This document shows positions 35,720-42,132 of a DNA stretch of 42,132 nt, piece by piece. Where the stretch lies: NCBI GenBank assembly GCA_902762795.1, contig CACWPM010000017.1, positions 67,110 to 109,241 of the forward strand. The letters run 5' to 3'. Below the pieces are notes generated by a model. It did not search any database and was not told the origin of the DNA. It saw only the letters and a list, made by a program, of their open reading frames with translations. Numbering within the stretch: position 1 is the first letter of the stretch; each line of letters starts with the position of its first letter. This DNA comes from Fibrobacter succinogenes. GTDB taxonomy: Bacteria; Fibrobacterota; Fibrobacteria; Fibrobacterales; Fibrobacteraceae. A program made the position numbers and the translations under genes.

Positions 35720-37171
35720 ATGATACGTTTTGTGACATTATTGGTGCTTGTGGGGGTGCTTGGTTTACCGGCACATGCGAAGAAGCCGCTCGAAGCCGTG
35801 CAGGACACGTCTTCGAGTTCGATGTCGTTTATGGAAATTGTTTCGTGGCCGTTTATCCATGTTATTCAACCTGTTTTCGGAATGTTGGTTTATCCGGTGG
35901 CGGCTCCGCTGCATTACGCCATTGACAATGGAGTTGCCGACAAGGCTGTTGATCTGATCACATTTGGTGAAAAACGTAATATCCTTATTTATCCCGTATT
36001 CAACCTGAAGCCCGGAAGTTCTACGATGATCGGAATTTGCTACCGTCATCGCAATCTTTTTGTGCAAGGGGATTATGGGGTCTTTGAAGGAAACTACTAT
36101 GCGAATAGCGATATCGATGTTAAGTTACGTTATTCTAAGCAATCGATTTTTGGAAAAAAAATGTACGGCGCGACAAGTTTCAATATATACATGGATCGCG
36201 ATAATGGCTTTATTCTTCCAGGAACAAAGGAAACCTTCAAGCAGGCGGATACGACAGTTGCGCTAAGTGCCAAGGTTGGGTTCCCGATTACGGAGTCTCG
36301 AAATTTGAACTTGAGCTTTGGCGGTGAATTTGTCTATCATATCGCCGATTTTTCGGATACGAAGGATTCCGTGCTGGACGATGCCAAGTACCCGATCGTG
36401 GACCGAGGCTTGTATCAAAACCATATTGAAATACCGTTTTATGTCAATCTCGTTTTTGACAATCTGGATTTCCCGTATGCACCGTCAAGGGGGCAGCGTT
36501 TGAGTCTCAAGGCGTCGTATGTGCTTACGGGCAAATATAGCGGGATTAAAGAAAGTGATCTGGCCTTGGTTGGGTTAAACCGTTCGGGATCTTTGAAAGA
36601 CGGCGGGTTGAATCATGATTTTGTCTTTGTCGATGCGTTTTATCAGATCTATTTCTTTATTGGGAAGGCTGACCAGTATGTGCTTTCGGTAAAGGAAGGG
36701 CGAAAAACGAGAAAGTTTTATACGGATTTTTCTCTGAATGAAGCGCTTCGCGTATGGCGTCCGGAAAATTTGGTGGAAACGCTTTTTGAACGTCGTGTTT
36801 TTGCGTTCCAGTTGCGCTTCCAGGGCTTGTGGGAAATGGAAAAAGGCGGGGCGCCATATTCGGCGTTCCCTGCGCTCAATGCGAGGTTCCCCCTACGTGG
36901 TTATTCGGATGCTTGGGTGAGTCCGTTCTTGCTAGGTTTTTCCATGGAATACCGATGGCCGATTGATCGCCTTGTCGATGGAGTTGCCTTCGACGAGTAT
37001 GCTATGACTAGCGATAGGGTGAATCATTGGTCCAAAAAACATCTATACAATTCATGGGGCTTTGGCGTACGAGTGCGTAAACCGGACATGTACTTGTTCC
37101 GTATGCAGTTTGCTTTCCATGGATGGCATGGCATTAGTCTCGTGCTGACTATCGCGCCGGAATTCAGGTGA
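35720..37171 (+). CDS. Omp85-superfamily outer-membrane barrel, POTRA-less
   Basis: This 483-aa protein starts at ATG 35720 with GGAG 5 nt upstream; an ATG at 35708 would lack spacing. The first 20 residues are a signal peptide ending AHA. The mature protein is beta-rich with alternating hydrophobic strands and repeated aromatic ends. The last 150 residues show Omp85 barrel features: a FPLRGYSDAW loop motif (the family's (V/L)RG(F/Y)), a SMEYRWPIDRL strand and a terminal VLTIAPEFR. There is too little N-terminal sequence for POTRA domains, so it is probably a surface-antigen-type barrel rather than BamA itself. It is divergent from the MMPL exporter and may be its outer-membrane partner, an inference from position. 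Confidence 0.75.
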   Translation: MIRFVTLLVLVGVLGLPAHAKKPLEAVQDTSSSSMSFMEIVSWPFIHVIQPVFGMLVYPVAAPLHYAIDNGVADKAVDLITFGEKRNILIYPVFNLKPGSSTMIGICYRHRNLFVQGDYGVFEGNYYANSDIDVKLRYSKQSIFGKKMYGATSFNIYMDRDNGFILPGTKETFKQADTTVALSAKVGFPITESRNLNLSFGGEFVYHIADFSDTKDSVLDDAKYPIVDRGLYQNHIEIPFYVNLVFDNLDFPYAPSRGQRLSLKASYVLTGKYSGIKESDLALVGLNRSGSLKDGGLNHDFVFVDAFYQIYFFIGKADQYVLSVKEGRKTRKFYTDFSLNEALRVWRPENLVETLFERRVFAFQLRFQGLWEMEKGGAPYSAFPALNARFPLRGYSDAWVSPFLLGFSMEYRWPIDRLVDGVAFDEYAMTSDRVNHWSKKHLYNSWGFGVRVRKPDMYLFRMQFAFHGWHGISLVLTIAPEFR

Positions 37172-37219
37172 TGGCTAGGCGACCGTTCTTAGATCTTTGA
37201 TCTTGGAAAAAACAATCAA

Positions 37220-38257
37220 CTATAAATCCAGTTCCGTCTGTTCGTTTACCAGTCCTTTCGGGATGGCCTTGTGTAACATCTTGTAAGCGTTTGGCGTTGC
37301 AATGCGTCCGCGTGGAGTGCGTGAAATCAGCCCTTTCTGAATGAGGTACGGTTCGTAGACTTCTTCGAGAGTGTCCGGTTCTTCGCCCATTGCTGCACTG
37401 ATCGTGCCCAGGCCGACAGGTCCTCCGCCAAACTTGTCGATCATCATCGACAAAATTTTACGGTCCGTCGGATCTAGGCCTTCGCTGTCGATGCCGAGCA
37501 TTTCAAGCGTTTTGATGGCAGCGCGTTCGTCAATGACGCCTGTACCGCGCACCTGCGCTACATCTCGGCAACGCCTGAGAACGCGGTTTGCTACACGGGG
37601 TGTTCCGCGGCAGCGCCCTCCGAGGATTTTGGCTGCATCTTCTGTCAGTTCAACTCCCAGAATGCGTGCGCTGCGCATGAGTATTTTTACGAGATCTTTT
37701 TCGTTGTATAGTTCTAGGCGATACTGCAACCCGAAACGGTCTCGGAGAGGACCTGTCAAAAGTCCGCTGCGAGTCGTTGCGCCGACAAGTGTAAAATGTT
37801 TGAGTGGAAGGTTTACGCTTCGTGCCGCAGGGCCGGAATCTAGCATGATGTCGAGCCTGAAATCTTCCATGGCGGGGTATAGGTATTCTTCGACAACTCG
37901 GTTTAGACGGTGGATTTCGTCAATGAATAAAACATCGTTTTCTTGCAGGCTCGTGAGGAGTCCCGCCAAATCGCTAGCCTTTTCAAGCACGGGACCGCTT
38001 GTGATGTGGATGTTCACGCCCATCTCTTTTGCGATAATGCTTGAAAGAGTTGTTTTCCCGAGTCCTGGAGGCCCTGCAAAAAGACAATGGTCGAGCGCAT
38101 CGCCGCGCTGTTTTGCGGCTTCAATTGCAATCGAAAGACTTTCCTTGATGTCGTCCTGACCTGTAAATTCGCTAAGGCTAGGCGGTCGCAAGTTACGGTC
38201 CGAATCGCCTTCGTCAAAAGAGCATTTTTGCGGAGAAATTATACGCTGATCTTCCAT
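37220..38257 (-). CDS. ruvB: Holliday junction branch migration helicase RuvB
   Basis: This 345-aa protein starts at MEDQRIIS, the usual RuvB N-terminus; an ATG at 38272 would add 5 residues and lies beside an intergenic repeat. It has [11 protein letters not shown], Walker [10 protein letters not shown] (about 62-70), Walker [11 protein letters not shown] (111-120), a sensor [16 protein letters not shown] block with the arginine finger, and the C-terminal winged helix with [12 protein letters not shown]. Hexameric RuvB drives junction migration with RuvA. ruvA is directly upstream on the same strand. No ruvC is visible in the window. Confidence 0.97.
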   Translation of the reverse strand: MEDQRIISPQKCSFDEGDSDRNLRPPSLSEFTGQDDIKESLSIAIEAAKQRGDALDHCLFAGPPGLGKTTLSSIIAKEMGVNIHITSGPVLEKASDLAGLLTSLQENDVLFIDEIHRLNRVVEEYLYPAMEDFRLDIMLDSGPAARSVNLPLKHFTLVGATTRSGLLTGPLRDRFGLQYRLELYNEKDLVKILMRSARILGVELTEDAAKILGGRCRGTPRVANRVLRRCRDVAQVRGTGVIDERAAIKTLEMLGIDSEGLDPTDRKILSMMIDKFGGGPVGLGTISAAMGEEPDTLEEVYEPYLIQKGLISRTPRGRIATPNAYKMLHKAIPKGLVNEQTELDL

Positions 38258-38279
38258 TTTCTTGTTTGTCATGCTCGGT

Positions 38280-38353
38280 GCCTGTCCTCGCGCCTGTCCT
38301 CGCGCCTGTCCTCGCTTGACGGGGATGACGGGGATGACGGGGATGACCGGGCA
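38280..38353. repeat. Two tandem arrays in the ruvA-ruvB gap
   Basis: GCCTGTCCTCGC is repeated exactly three times (38280-38315). It is followed by three 9-bp units GACGGGGAT (38318-38344) and a degenerate fourth (38345-38353). They fill nearly the whole gap between the two cotranscribed genes. Confidence 0.9.
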
Positions 38354-38359
38354 TCTCCT

Positions 38360-38968
38360 TTATAAGTATTTTAACGCTTCCGGTATGAGAGCTGCGGCAT
38401 CCGCCTCATCTCCAAGAACCTCGACGGCTTTTACAACTGCTTTTTCTGCGGCAGGATCCTTTACGCCAAGAGTGTGAAGTGCCAAAACGGCTTCTAGCTT
38501 TGCGCCTGTTAGAGCACCGACGCTTGTGATACCGCTGCCTTCAACATCGCCAAGGGCTTGCAACATGTGGGTCGCTTTTTCTTTGAGTGTTAATGTCATT
38601 TGCTCGCAAGTCTTTTTGCCTAACCCCTTGATTTTACCAAGTGCGGCCTTGTTATCGCTTGCTATCATGTTCAAAAGATCTGCCGGAGTGCTCCCGCTCA
38701 GAATCCGTTGGGCGAGTTTGGGGCCGACCCCGTTTACGTCCAGAAGCATGAGGAATAAGTTTTTTTCAGTCGTGTCGGCAAAACCAAAAAGCGTCATGGA
38801 ATCTTCTCGCACCACGAGATTCGTATGCAGTGTGACCTCTGTACCTTCGTCGGGGAGTTTGCCTGCTGTAAACGCCGAAATATTGATGCCGTAACCGACA
38901 CCTGCGCATTCCACGACGACATATGTGGGTGTTTTTTGCACCAAGATACCACGAATTCGCTCGATCAT
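38360..38968 (-). CDS. ruvA: Holliday junction DNA helicase subunit RuvA
   Basis: This 202-aa protein has the RuvA order: an N-terminal OB domain (MIERIRGILV, VECAGVGYGINIS), two helix-hairpin-helix motifs (LLDVNGVGPKLAQRIL and IKGLGKKTCEQMTLTL), and a C-terminal helical domain that contacts RuvB (ALHTLGVKDPAAEKAVVKAV). RuvA binds the four-way junction and recruits RuvB. GGAG precedes the ATG. A promoter with TTGACA-17-TATATT lies 41-69 bp upstream. The length is normal. Confidence 0.97.
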   Translation of the reverse strand: MIERIRGILVQKTPTYVVVECAGVGYGINISAFTAGKLPDEGTEVTLHTNLVVREDSMTLFGFADTTEKNLFLMLLDVNGVGPKLAQRILSGSTPADLLNMIASDNKAALGKIKGLGKKTCEQMTLTLKEKATHMLQALGDVEGSGITSVGALTGAKLEAVLALHTLGVKDPAAEKAVVKAVEVLGDEADAAALIPEALKYL

Positions 38969-39008
38969 AGTTTCTCCAAAACATTATGCACTTTTGTGCT
39001 ACTGCACG

Positions 39009-39037
39009 AATATACACTATTTTTGCGGTTCTGTCAA
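39009..39037 (-). promoter_or_regulatory. ruvAB promoter
   Basis: On the minus strand TTGACA (39037-39032) and TATATT (39014-39009) are separated by exactly 17 bp. The predicted start lies near 39002, 34 nt before ruvA. The -35 box lies in a CTTGACAGAACC motif that recurs in the window. Confidence 0.8.
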
Positions 39038-39154
39038 GCCTTTCCGTATTGTTGCGTTAAAAATCTTTATTCACTGCAAATTGGCTGCAATTTCTTGGCG
39101 GGCTCTGTCATACCTGACCGTATGTTTGCGAACTGGCTGTGGTTATGCTGCGGC

Positions 39155-39279
39155 GGTCAAATAGGCAATTTTAGCCTAAAAATAGCATTTCTGAGGTGAA
39201 TTTACAGGTTTCGATGGGCTGACGGATTGGGAAAGTTTTGCTAACCCAGGGTTGGCGTATAAAATGACTTGACAGAGCC
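39155..39279. repeat. Imperfect direct repeat, copy A (left of C25 gene)
   Basis: Starting at GGTCAAAT, through TTAGCCTAAA, GATGGGCT, TTTTGCTA and ending CTTGACAGAGCC, this 125-bp block matches 41317-41430 with the same order of landmarks, apart from a 10-11 bp insertion after GGTCAAA. The remaining upstream gap of the C25 gene (39280-39367) has TATATT at 39315-39320. Confidence 0.65.
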
Positions 39280-39367
39280 AAGATTGTCGTAGCCCTTTCG
39301 AGCCGAAAAAAATATATATTTTCCCAAAAAAAGGATTTTGTCTTTAATGAAGTCTAGGGAGGCTTTC

Positions 39368-41137
39368 ATGAAAAATACATTTAAATATTTTTTGGGGGTA
39401 TTTCTCCTATTTTCTGTTTGCGCATGGAGTAGAGCCTCTGATATCCTCATCGTCGTTGACGACGAAATGATAAAAGACAACGAAATCAGGAATGCCATAA
39501 ACACCTATACAGATGACATTTGGAATACTTATCAAGTAAATGCCTCTATCGTATCTTTCAAATCCCAGAAGAACGGCGGGAAAGCCACCGACCTAAAAGA
39601 AATACTCGTAAGCAAGAAGGACTCCATCGCGGGAGCCATTTTTGTTGGAGACATTCCGCGAGCCCAATTTGAATTCTACCAGAAAACAGAAGAAGGATTC
39701 CGATACCAACGTTGGGTAACAGACTTTTACTTCATGGATCTTGACGGTGTTTGGAAAGACACTGCTGCCGGAGGCCCCGAAGCCCATGGCGGAAAGTTGT
39801 TTGACACCACCACGACAACGTTAAACTTCAATGTAATCAACGGTTCTCCGATACCAGGGAAGGTACCGGTGGATAGTTTTTCAATTGCATATTCCGGATA
39901 CATAAAATCTCCAGTCACCGCACTTTGTTCCCTGCAACTTACTACGGACAACGACAGACGCCTTTGGATTAACGATTCCCTGCTCATTGACGCATGGTTC
40001 AACAACTGGGACATTCCCTATTACAGCGCTTTTCAATTCAAGAAAGACAGTCTCTACAAATTCAAACTGAACTATGCAGAAGAATTTGGCGACGCTTATC
40101 TGACACTAAAATGGAAATGCGGGAATAATGCCTCCTATATACCAATCCCTGATTCCGTTTGGCGTCAAAATGACAAGAGCACACGCGGTCTCAACCAAAC
40201 CTTTTACGGAAATATTTTCATGATAGATTCGCTCCCCGAAGAAGACATAAAGCACCTTTGGATTTCTGGAAAATCCAATGGAGTTTTTGACGGGCACTAT
40301 TCCAAAAGTGGCGCGGTTTCTGATTCCTTTGAAATATGGGTTTCTCGAATTGACCCCAACACGGCTGGTTTCTACGGTAACCCCAAAACACTTTTATTGA
40401 ACTATTTCGAGAAAATCCACAACTACTATCTCGGTTTGTTCAAGAAAGCTACGCGTAGTGCCATGTTCCTAACTGAGGAAGGAGGCCTAAACAATCCTCT
40501 AGACCAGAAATTCGTTGATGGTTTGAGCCTTCTTTATTCCCCAGACTCCCTTGATAAGTCTATCGCCGATGGACAGGAATATCTAGACAACATAAAATCA
40601 GATAAGTATGATTGGGCCCTTTATGGTGGGCACGGAGGCCAGACTGGCCTTGGAAACGGACTGGATATAACACGAGTGGAAAGAAACATGTGCGTGTCAC
40701 CGAGATTCTTCCACTTTGCCTGCTGTGGTCCACTTACCTGCTATGATTTCTACGGCAACGCCAATAGTGCCTCTGTTGGAAGCGAGCATATCTTTAACAC
40801 GATTAACGGCGGTTTTGTAAGTATCGGTTCATCCAAAACCAGTGGAAGCGACCAAATGGATGGTTTCATGTACTACGCCTTTGAGCACAAGTTCATTGGC
40901 GAATCGTTCCGGGAATGGGTAAACGAAAGGGTGAAAAGGAACCAGTACGGTCACAAGGAAGACCTTTACGATTGGTTCTATGGAGAATCGATTATCGGAG
41001 ATCCGATGCAAAAACTGGCTGTGCCAGAACAAAAAACGATTCGCATCCATAAAGTCAAAGCACAACAGAAGCCACAAAAAAGCAGCAAGCTGTACGACCT
41101 TTTGGGAAGAACCAAAGGCTATTCCAACATCCAGTAA
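39368..41137 (+). CDS. C25 (gingipain-like) peptidase with inserted PA14 domain
   Basis: This 589-aa protein starts at ATG 39368, after GGGAGG with a 5-nt spacer. The signal peptide (MKNTFKYF, hydrophobic core, SRA) follows immediately. The caspase-like C25 fold is split. The first half (about 25-140) contains IAGAIFVGDIP. A PA14-like carbohydrate-binding domain (about 145-265: GYIKSPVTALCSLQLTTDND, LLIDAWFN) interrupts it. The catalytic part follows, with YGGHGG (His422) and FFHFACCG (Cys452 the likely nucleophile), then NGGFVSIGSS and ESIIGDPMQKL. The last 20 residues hold LYDLLGR, a tail recurrent in secreted Fibrobacter-type proteins. It is secreted and probably acts on protein or glycoprotein substrates. 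Confidence 0.85.
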   Translation: MKNTFKYFLGVFLLFSVCAWSRASDILIVVDDEMIKDNEIRNAINTYTDDIWNTYQVNASIVSFKSQKNGGKATDLKEILVSKKDSIAGAIFVGDIPRAQFEFYQKTEEGFRYQRWVTDFYFMDLDGVWKDTAAGGPEAHGGKLFDTTTTTLNFNVINGSPIPGKVPVDSFSIAYSGYIKSPVTALCSLQLTTDNDRRLWINDSLLIDAWFNNWDIPYYSAFQFKKDSLYKFKLNYAEEFGDAYLTLKWKCGNNASYIPIPDSVWRQNDKSTRGLNQTFYGNIFMIDSLPEEDIKHLWISGKSNGVFDGHYSKSGAVSDSFEIWVSRIDPNTAGFYGNPKTLLLNYFEKIHNYYLGLFKKATRSAMFLTEEGGLNNPLDQKFVDGLSLLYSPDSLDKSIADGQEYLDNIKSDKYDWALYGGHGGQTGLGNGLDITRVERNMCVSPRFFHFACCGPLTCYDFYGNANSASVGSEHIFNTINGGFVSIGSSKTSGSDQMDGFMYYAFEHKFIGESFREWVNERVKRNQYGHKEDLYDWFYGESIIGDPMQKLAVPEQKTIRIHKVKAQQKPQKSSKLYDLLGRTKGYSNIQ

Positions 41138-41316
41138 TCAACACTTGTTTCTAATCGGTTGATCCGTTTAAACTAGCGAACCGAAAACCCAAAGATTTTC
41201 AGGTTCAAGGGACACTTTGTCATCCGGGCCAAGACGAACATGCAGTACGAGGTTCTCGATACAAAAGAAAATATTGCAGACAACATCCTTTTTCCAAAAC
41301 TGCGGGAACCAAAAAT

Positions 41317-41430
41317 GGTCAAATTAGCCTAAATTCTGCAATTCTGTAGTAAATAAACAGCTTTGGATGGGCTTACGAAACCGTTTTTTTGCTATGGCGA
41401 CGGAACCGTATGAAAAAGCTTGACAGAGCC
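41317..41430. repeat. Imperfect direct repeat, copy B (right of C25 gene)
   Basis: This 114-bp block matches 39155-39279, with the landmarks GGTCAAA, TTAGCCTAAA, GATGGGCT, TTTTTGCTA, CGTAT and the terminal CTTGACAGAGCC. The stretch between the C25 stop and this copy (41138-41316) holds no gene. Confidence 0.65.
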
Positions 41431-41450
41431 TTTTTTGCGGCTCTGTCAAG
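41419..41450. repeat. Perfect 12-bp inverted repeat
   Basis: CTTGACAGAGCC (41419-41430) and GGCTCTGTCAAG (41439-41450) are exact complements around an 8-nt TTTTTTGC loop. On the minus strand CTTTTTCAT follows, so it could add to termination. Confidence 0.85.
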
Positions 41451-41461
41451 ATGAATGATGC

Positions 41462-41494
41462 AAAAAATCCATCGGTTTTGCCGATGGATTTTTA
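41462..41494. terminator. Bidirectional terminator before aconitase 3' end
   Basis: AAAAATCCATCGG (41463-41475) pairs perfectly with CCGATGGATTTTT (41481-41493). A and T runs flank it, so it can serve the minus-strand aconitase gene. Confidence 0.9.
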
Positions 41495-41588
41495 ATGTTT
41501 TGGAATCTTCGCAACCTTGCGGCTGCTCAAGATGACGAATGGCGCATCCGCGATGGCTTGTGCTGTTGATGGGGAATGCGCCTTATCG

Positions 41589-42132
41589 TTACTTGTTGTT
41601 CGCGCGGATGAGGTTGAGGGCGGAACCCGCCTTGAACCATGCCCACTGCTGTTCGTTGTAGGTGTGGCTGAGCGCGATGTTATCGACCGAGCCGTCCTTG
41701 TGGTGGGCGACGAGCGTGAACTCGGAACCCGGAGCGAACTTGGTGAGACCGACGATATCGAATACGTCCTGTTCCTGGATCTTGTCGTAGTCGGCGGCGT
41801 TCTTGAAGGTGAGGGCGAGCATGCCCTGCTTCTTGAGGTTCGTCTCGTGGATGCGGGCGAAGCTCTTCACGATTACGGCCTTCACGCCGAGGAAGCGCGG
41901 TTCCATGGCGGCATGTTCGCGGCTGGAGCCTTCGCCGTAGTTTTCGTCACCGATGACGATGGAGCCCGTGCCCTTGGCCTTGTAAATCTTGGCAAGTTCC
42001 GGAACTTCCTTGTATTCACCGCACTGGCAGAGAACCTTGTTCGTTTCGCCGTTGAAAGCGTTCACGGCGCCGATGAGCATGTTGTTCGAAATGTTTTCGA
42101 GGTGACCGCGGTAGTTGAGCCACGGACCGGCC
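41589..42132 (-). CDS. acn: Aconitate hydratase, C-terminal part (runs off the right edge)
   Basis: The frame continues through the window edge. Upstream of the first internal Met it reads [16 protein letters not shown], so this is the 3' portion of a longer gene. The 180 visible residues are the aconitase swivel domain: [57 protein letters not shown] and the terminal [13 protein letters not shown]. The SSREHAA and [10 protein letters not shown] active-site segments are intact. The [11 protein letters not shown] sequence fits mitochondrial-type aconitases, which interconvert citrate and isocitrate. The 4Fe-4S cysteines lie outside the window. A terminator sits 95 bp downstream. Confidence 0.95.
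   Translation of the reverse strand, partial: AGPWLNYRGHLENISNNMLIGAVNAFNGETNKVLCQCGEYKEVPELAKIYKAKGTGSIVIGDENYGEGSSREHAAMEPRFLGVKAVIVKSFARIHETNLKKQGMLALTFKNAADYDKIQEQDVFDIVGLTKFAPGSEFTLVAHHKDGSVDNIALSHTYNEQQWAWFKAGSALNLIRANNK

Noticed and set aside
39268-39297. Promoter for the C25 gene from CTTGACAGAGCC
   Set aside because: TTGACA is present, but the sequence 17 bp downstream is GCCCTT rather than a -10 box; the TATATT at 39315 is 40 bp away.
1-42132. Insertion sequences or transposases
   Set aside because: No transposase-like ORF or paired terminal repeats with target duplications was recognised.

Overview
The window looks like a chromosomal segment from a Fibrobacter-type bacterium. This is an inference from the gene set and style: Gram-negative envelope genes, degenerate formylglycine-generating-enzyme-like secreted proteins, a C25 peptidase ending in an LYDLLGR tail, a mitochondrial-type aconitase, TATATT -10 boxes and many short intergenic repeats. 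No rRNA or marker gene settles the species. Base composition alternates between moderate GC in housekeeping genes and very AT-rich sequence at about 17.3-27 kb.

Left part (1-6.4 kb): two tandem paralogous FGE/SUMF1-fold proteins (the first cut by the window edge), an AlgJ/AlgX-like SGNH protein with an expanding Ala-rich repeat, an orphan HigA-type antitoxin-like regulator whose 3' end lies in a 17-bp tandem array, and pmbA/tldE.

Accessory part (6.5-27 kb): a permuted NlpC/P60-like protein and a LuxR-HTH/TPR regulator on the minus strand. Across an AT-rich gap lie a 14-codon leader ORF coupled to a 243-aa protein, a DUF1353 protein and a membrane sensor with an HD-GYP domain. Next comes a minus-strand cluster of three genes (1605, 116 and 1293 aa), then a tRNA-Arg(CCT) and a divergent 1122-aa FnIII/propeller-like protein. 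The three giant proteins have no signal peptide and no complete known architecture. This is the best candidate for an undescribed system. Pattern resemblances recalled from memory, such as a carboxypeptidase-regulatory-like module and DUF4332-like helix-hairpin-helix modules, suggest an assembly or effector complex. No tail sheath, tube or baseplate gene is visible.

Right part (27-42 kb): yciO/Sua5-family gene, yraN, then a tightly overlapping minus-strand operon of MMPL/RND exporter, class I aminotransferase, FHA-ABC-permease fusion (Rv1747-like) and Ser/Thr kinase. The kinase and FHA-ABC pair suggests phospho-regulated export. A divergent barrel-only Omp85-like outer-membrane protein, ruvAB with a recognisable promoter, a C25 peptidase with an inserted PA14 domain flanked by an imperfect direct repeat of about 115-125 bp, and the 3' end of aconitase complete the window.
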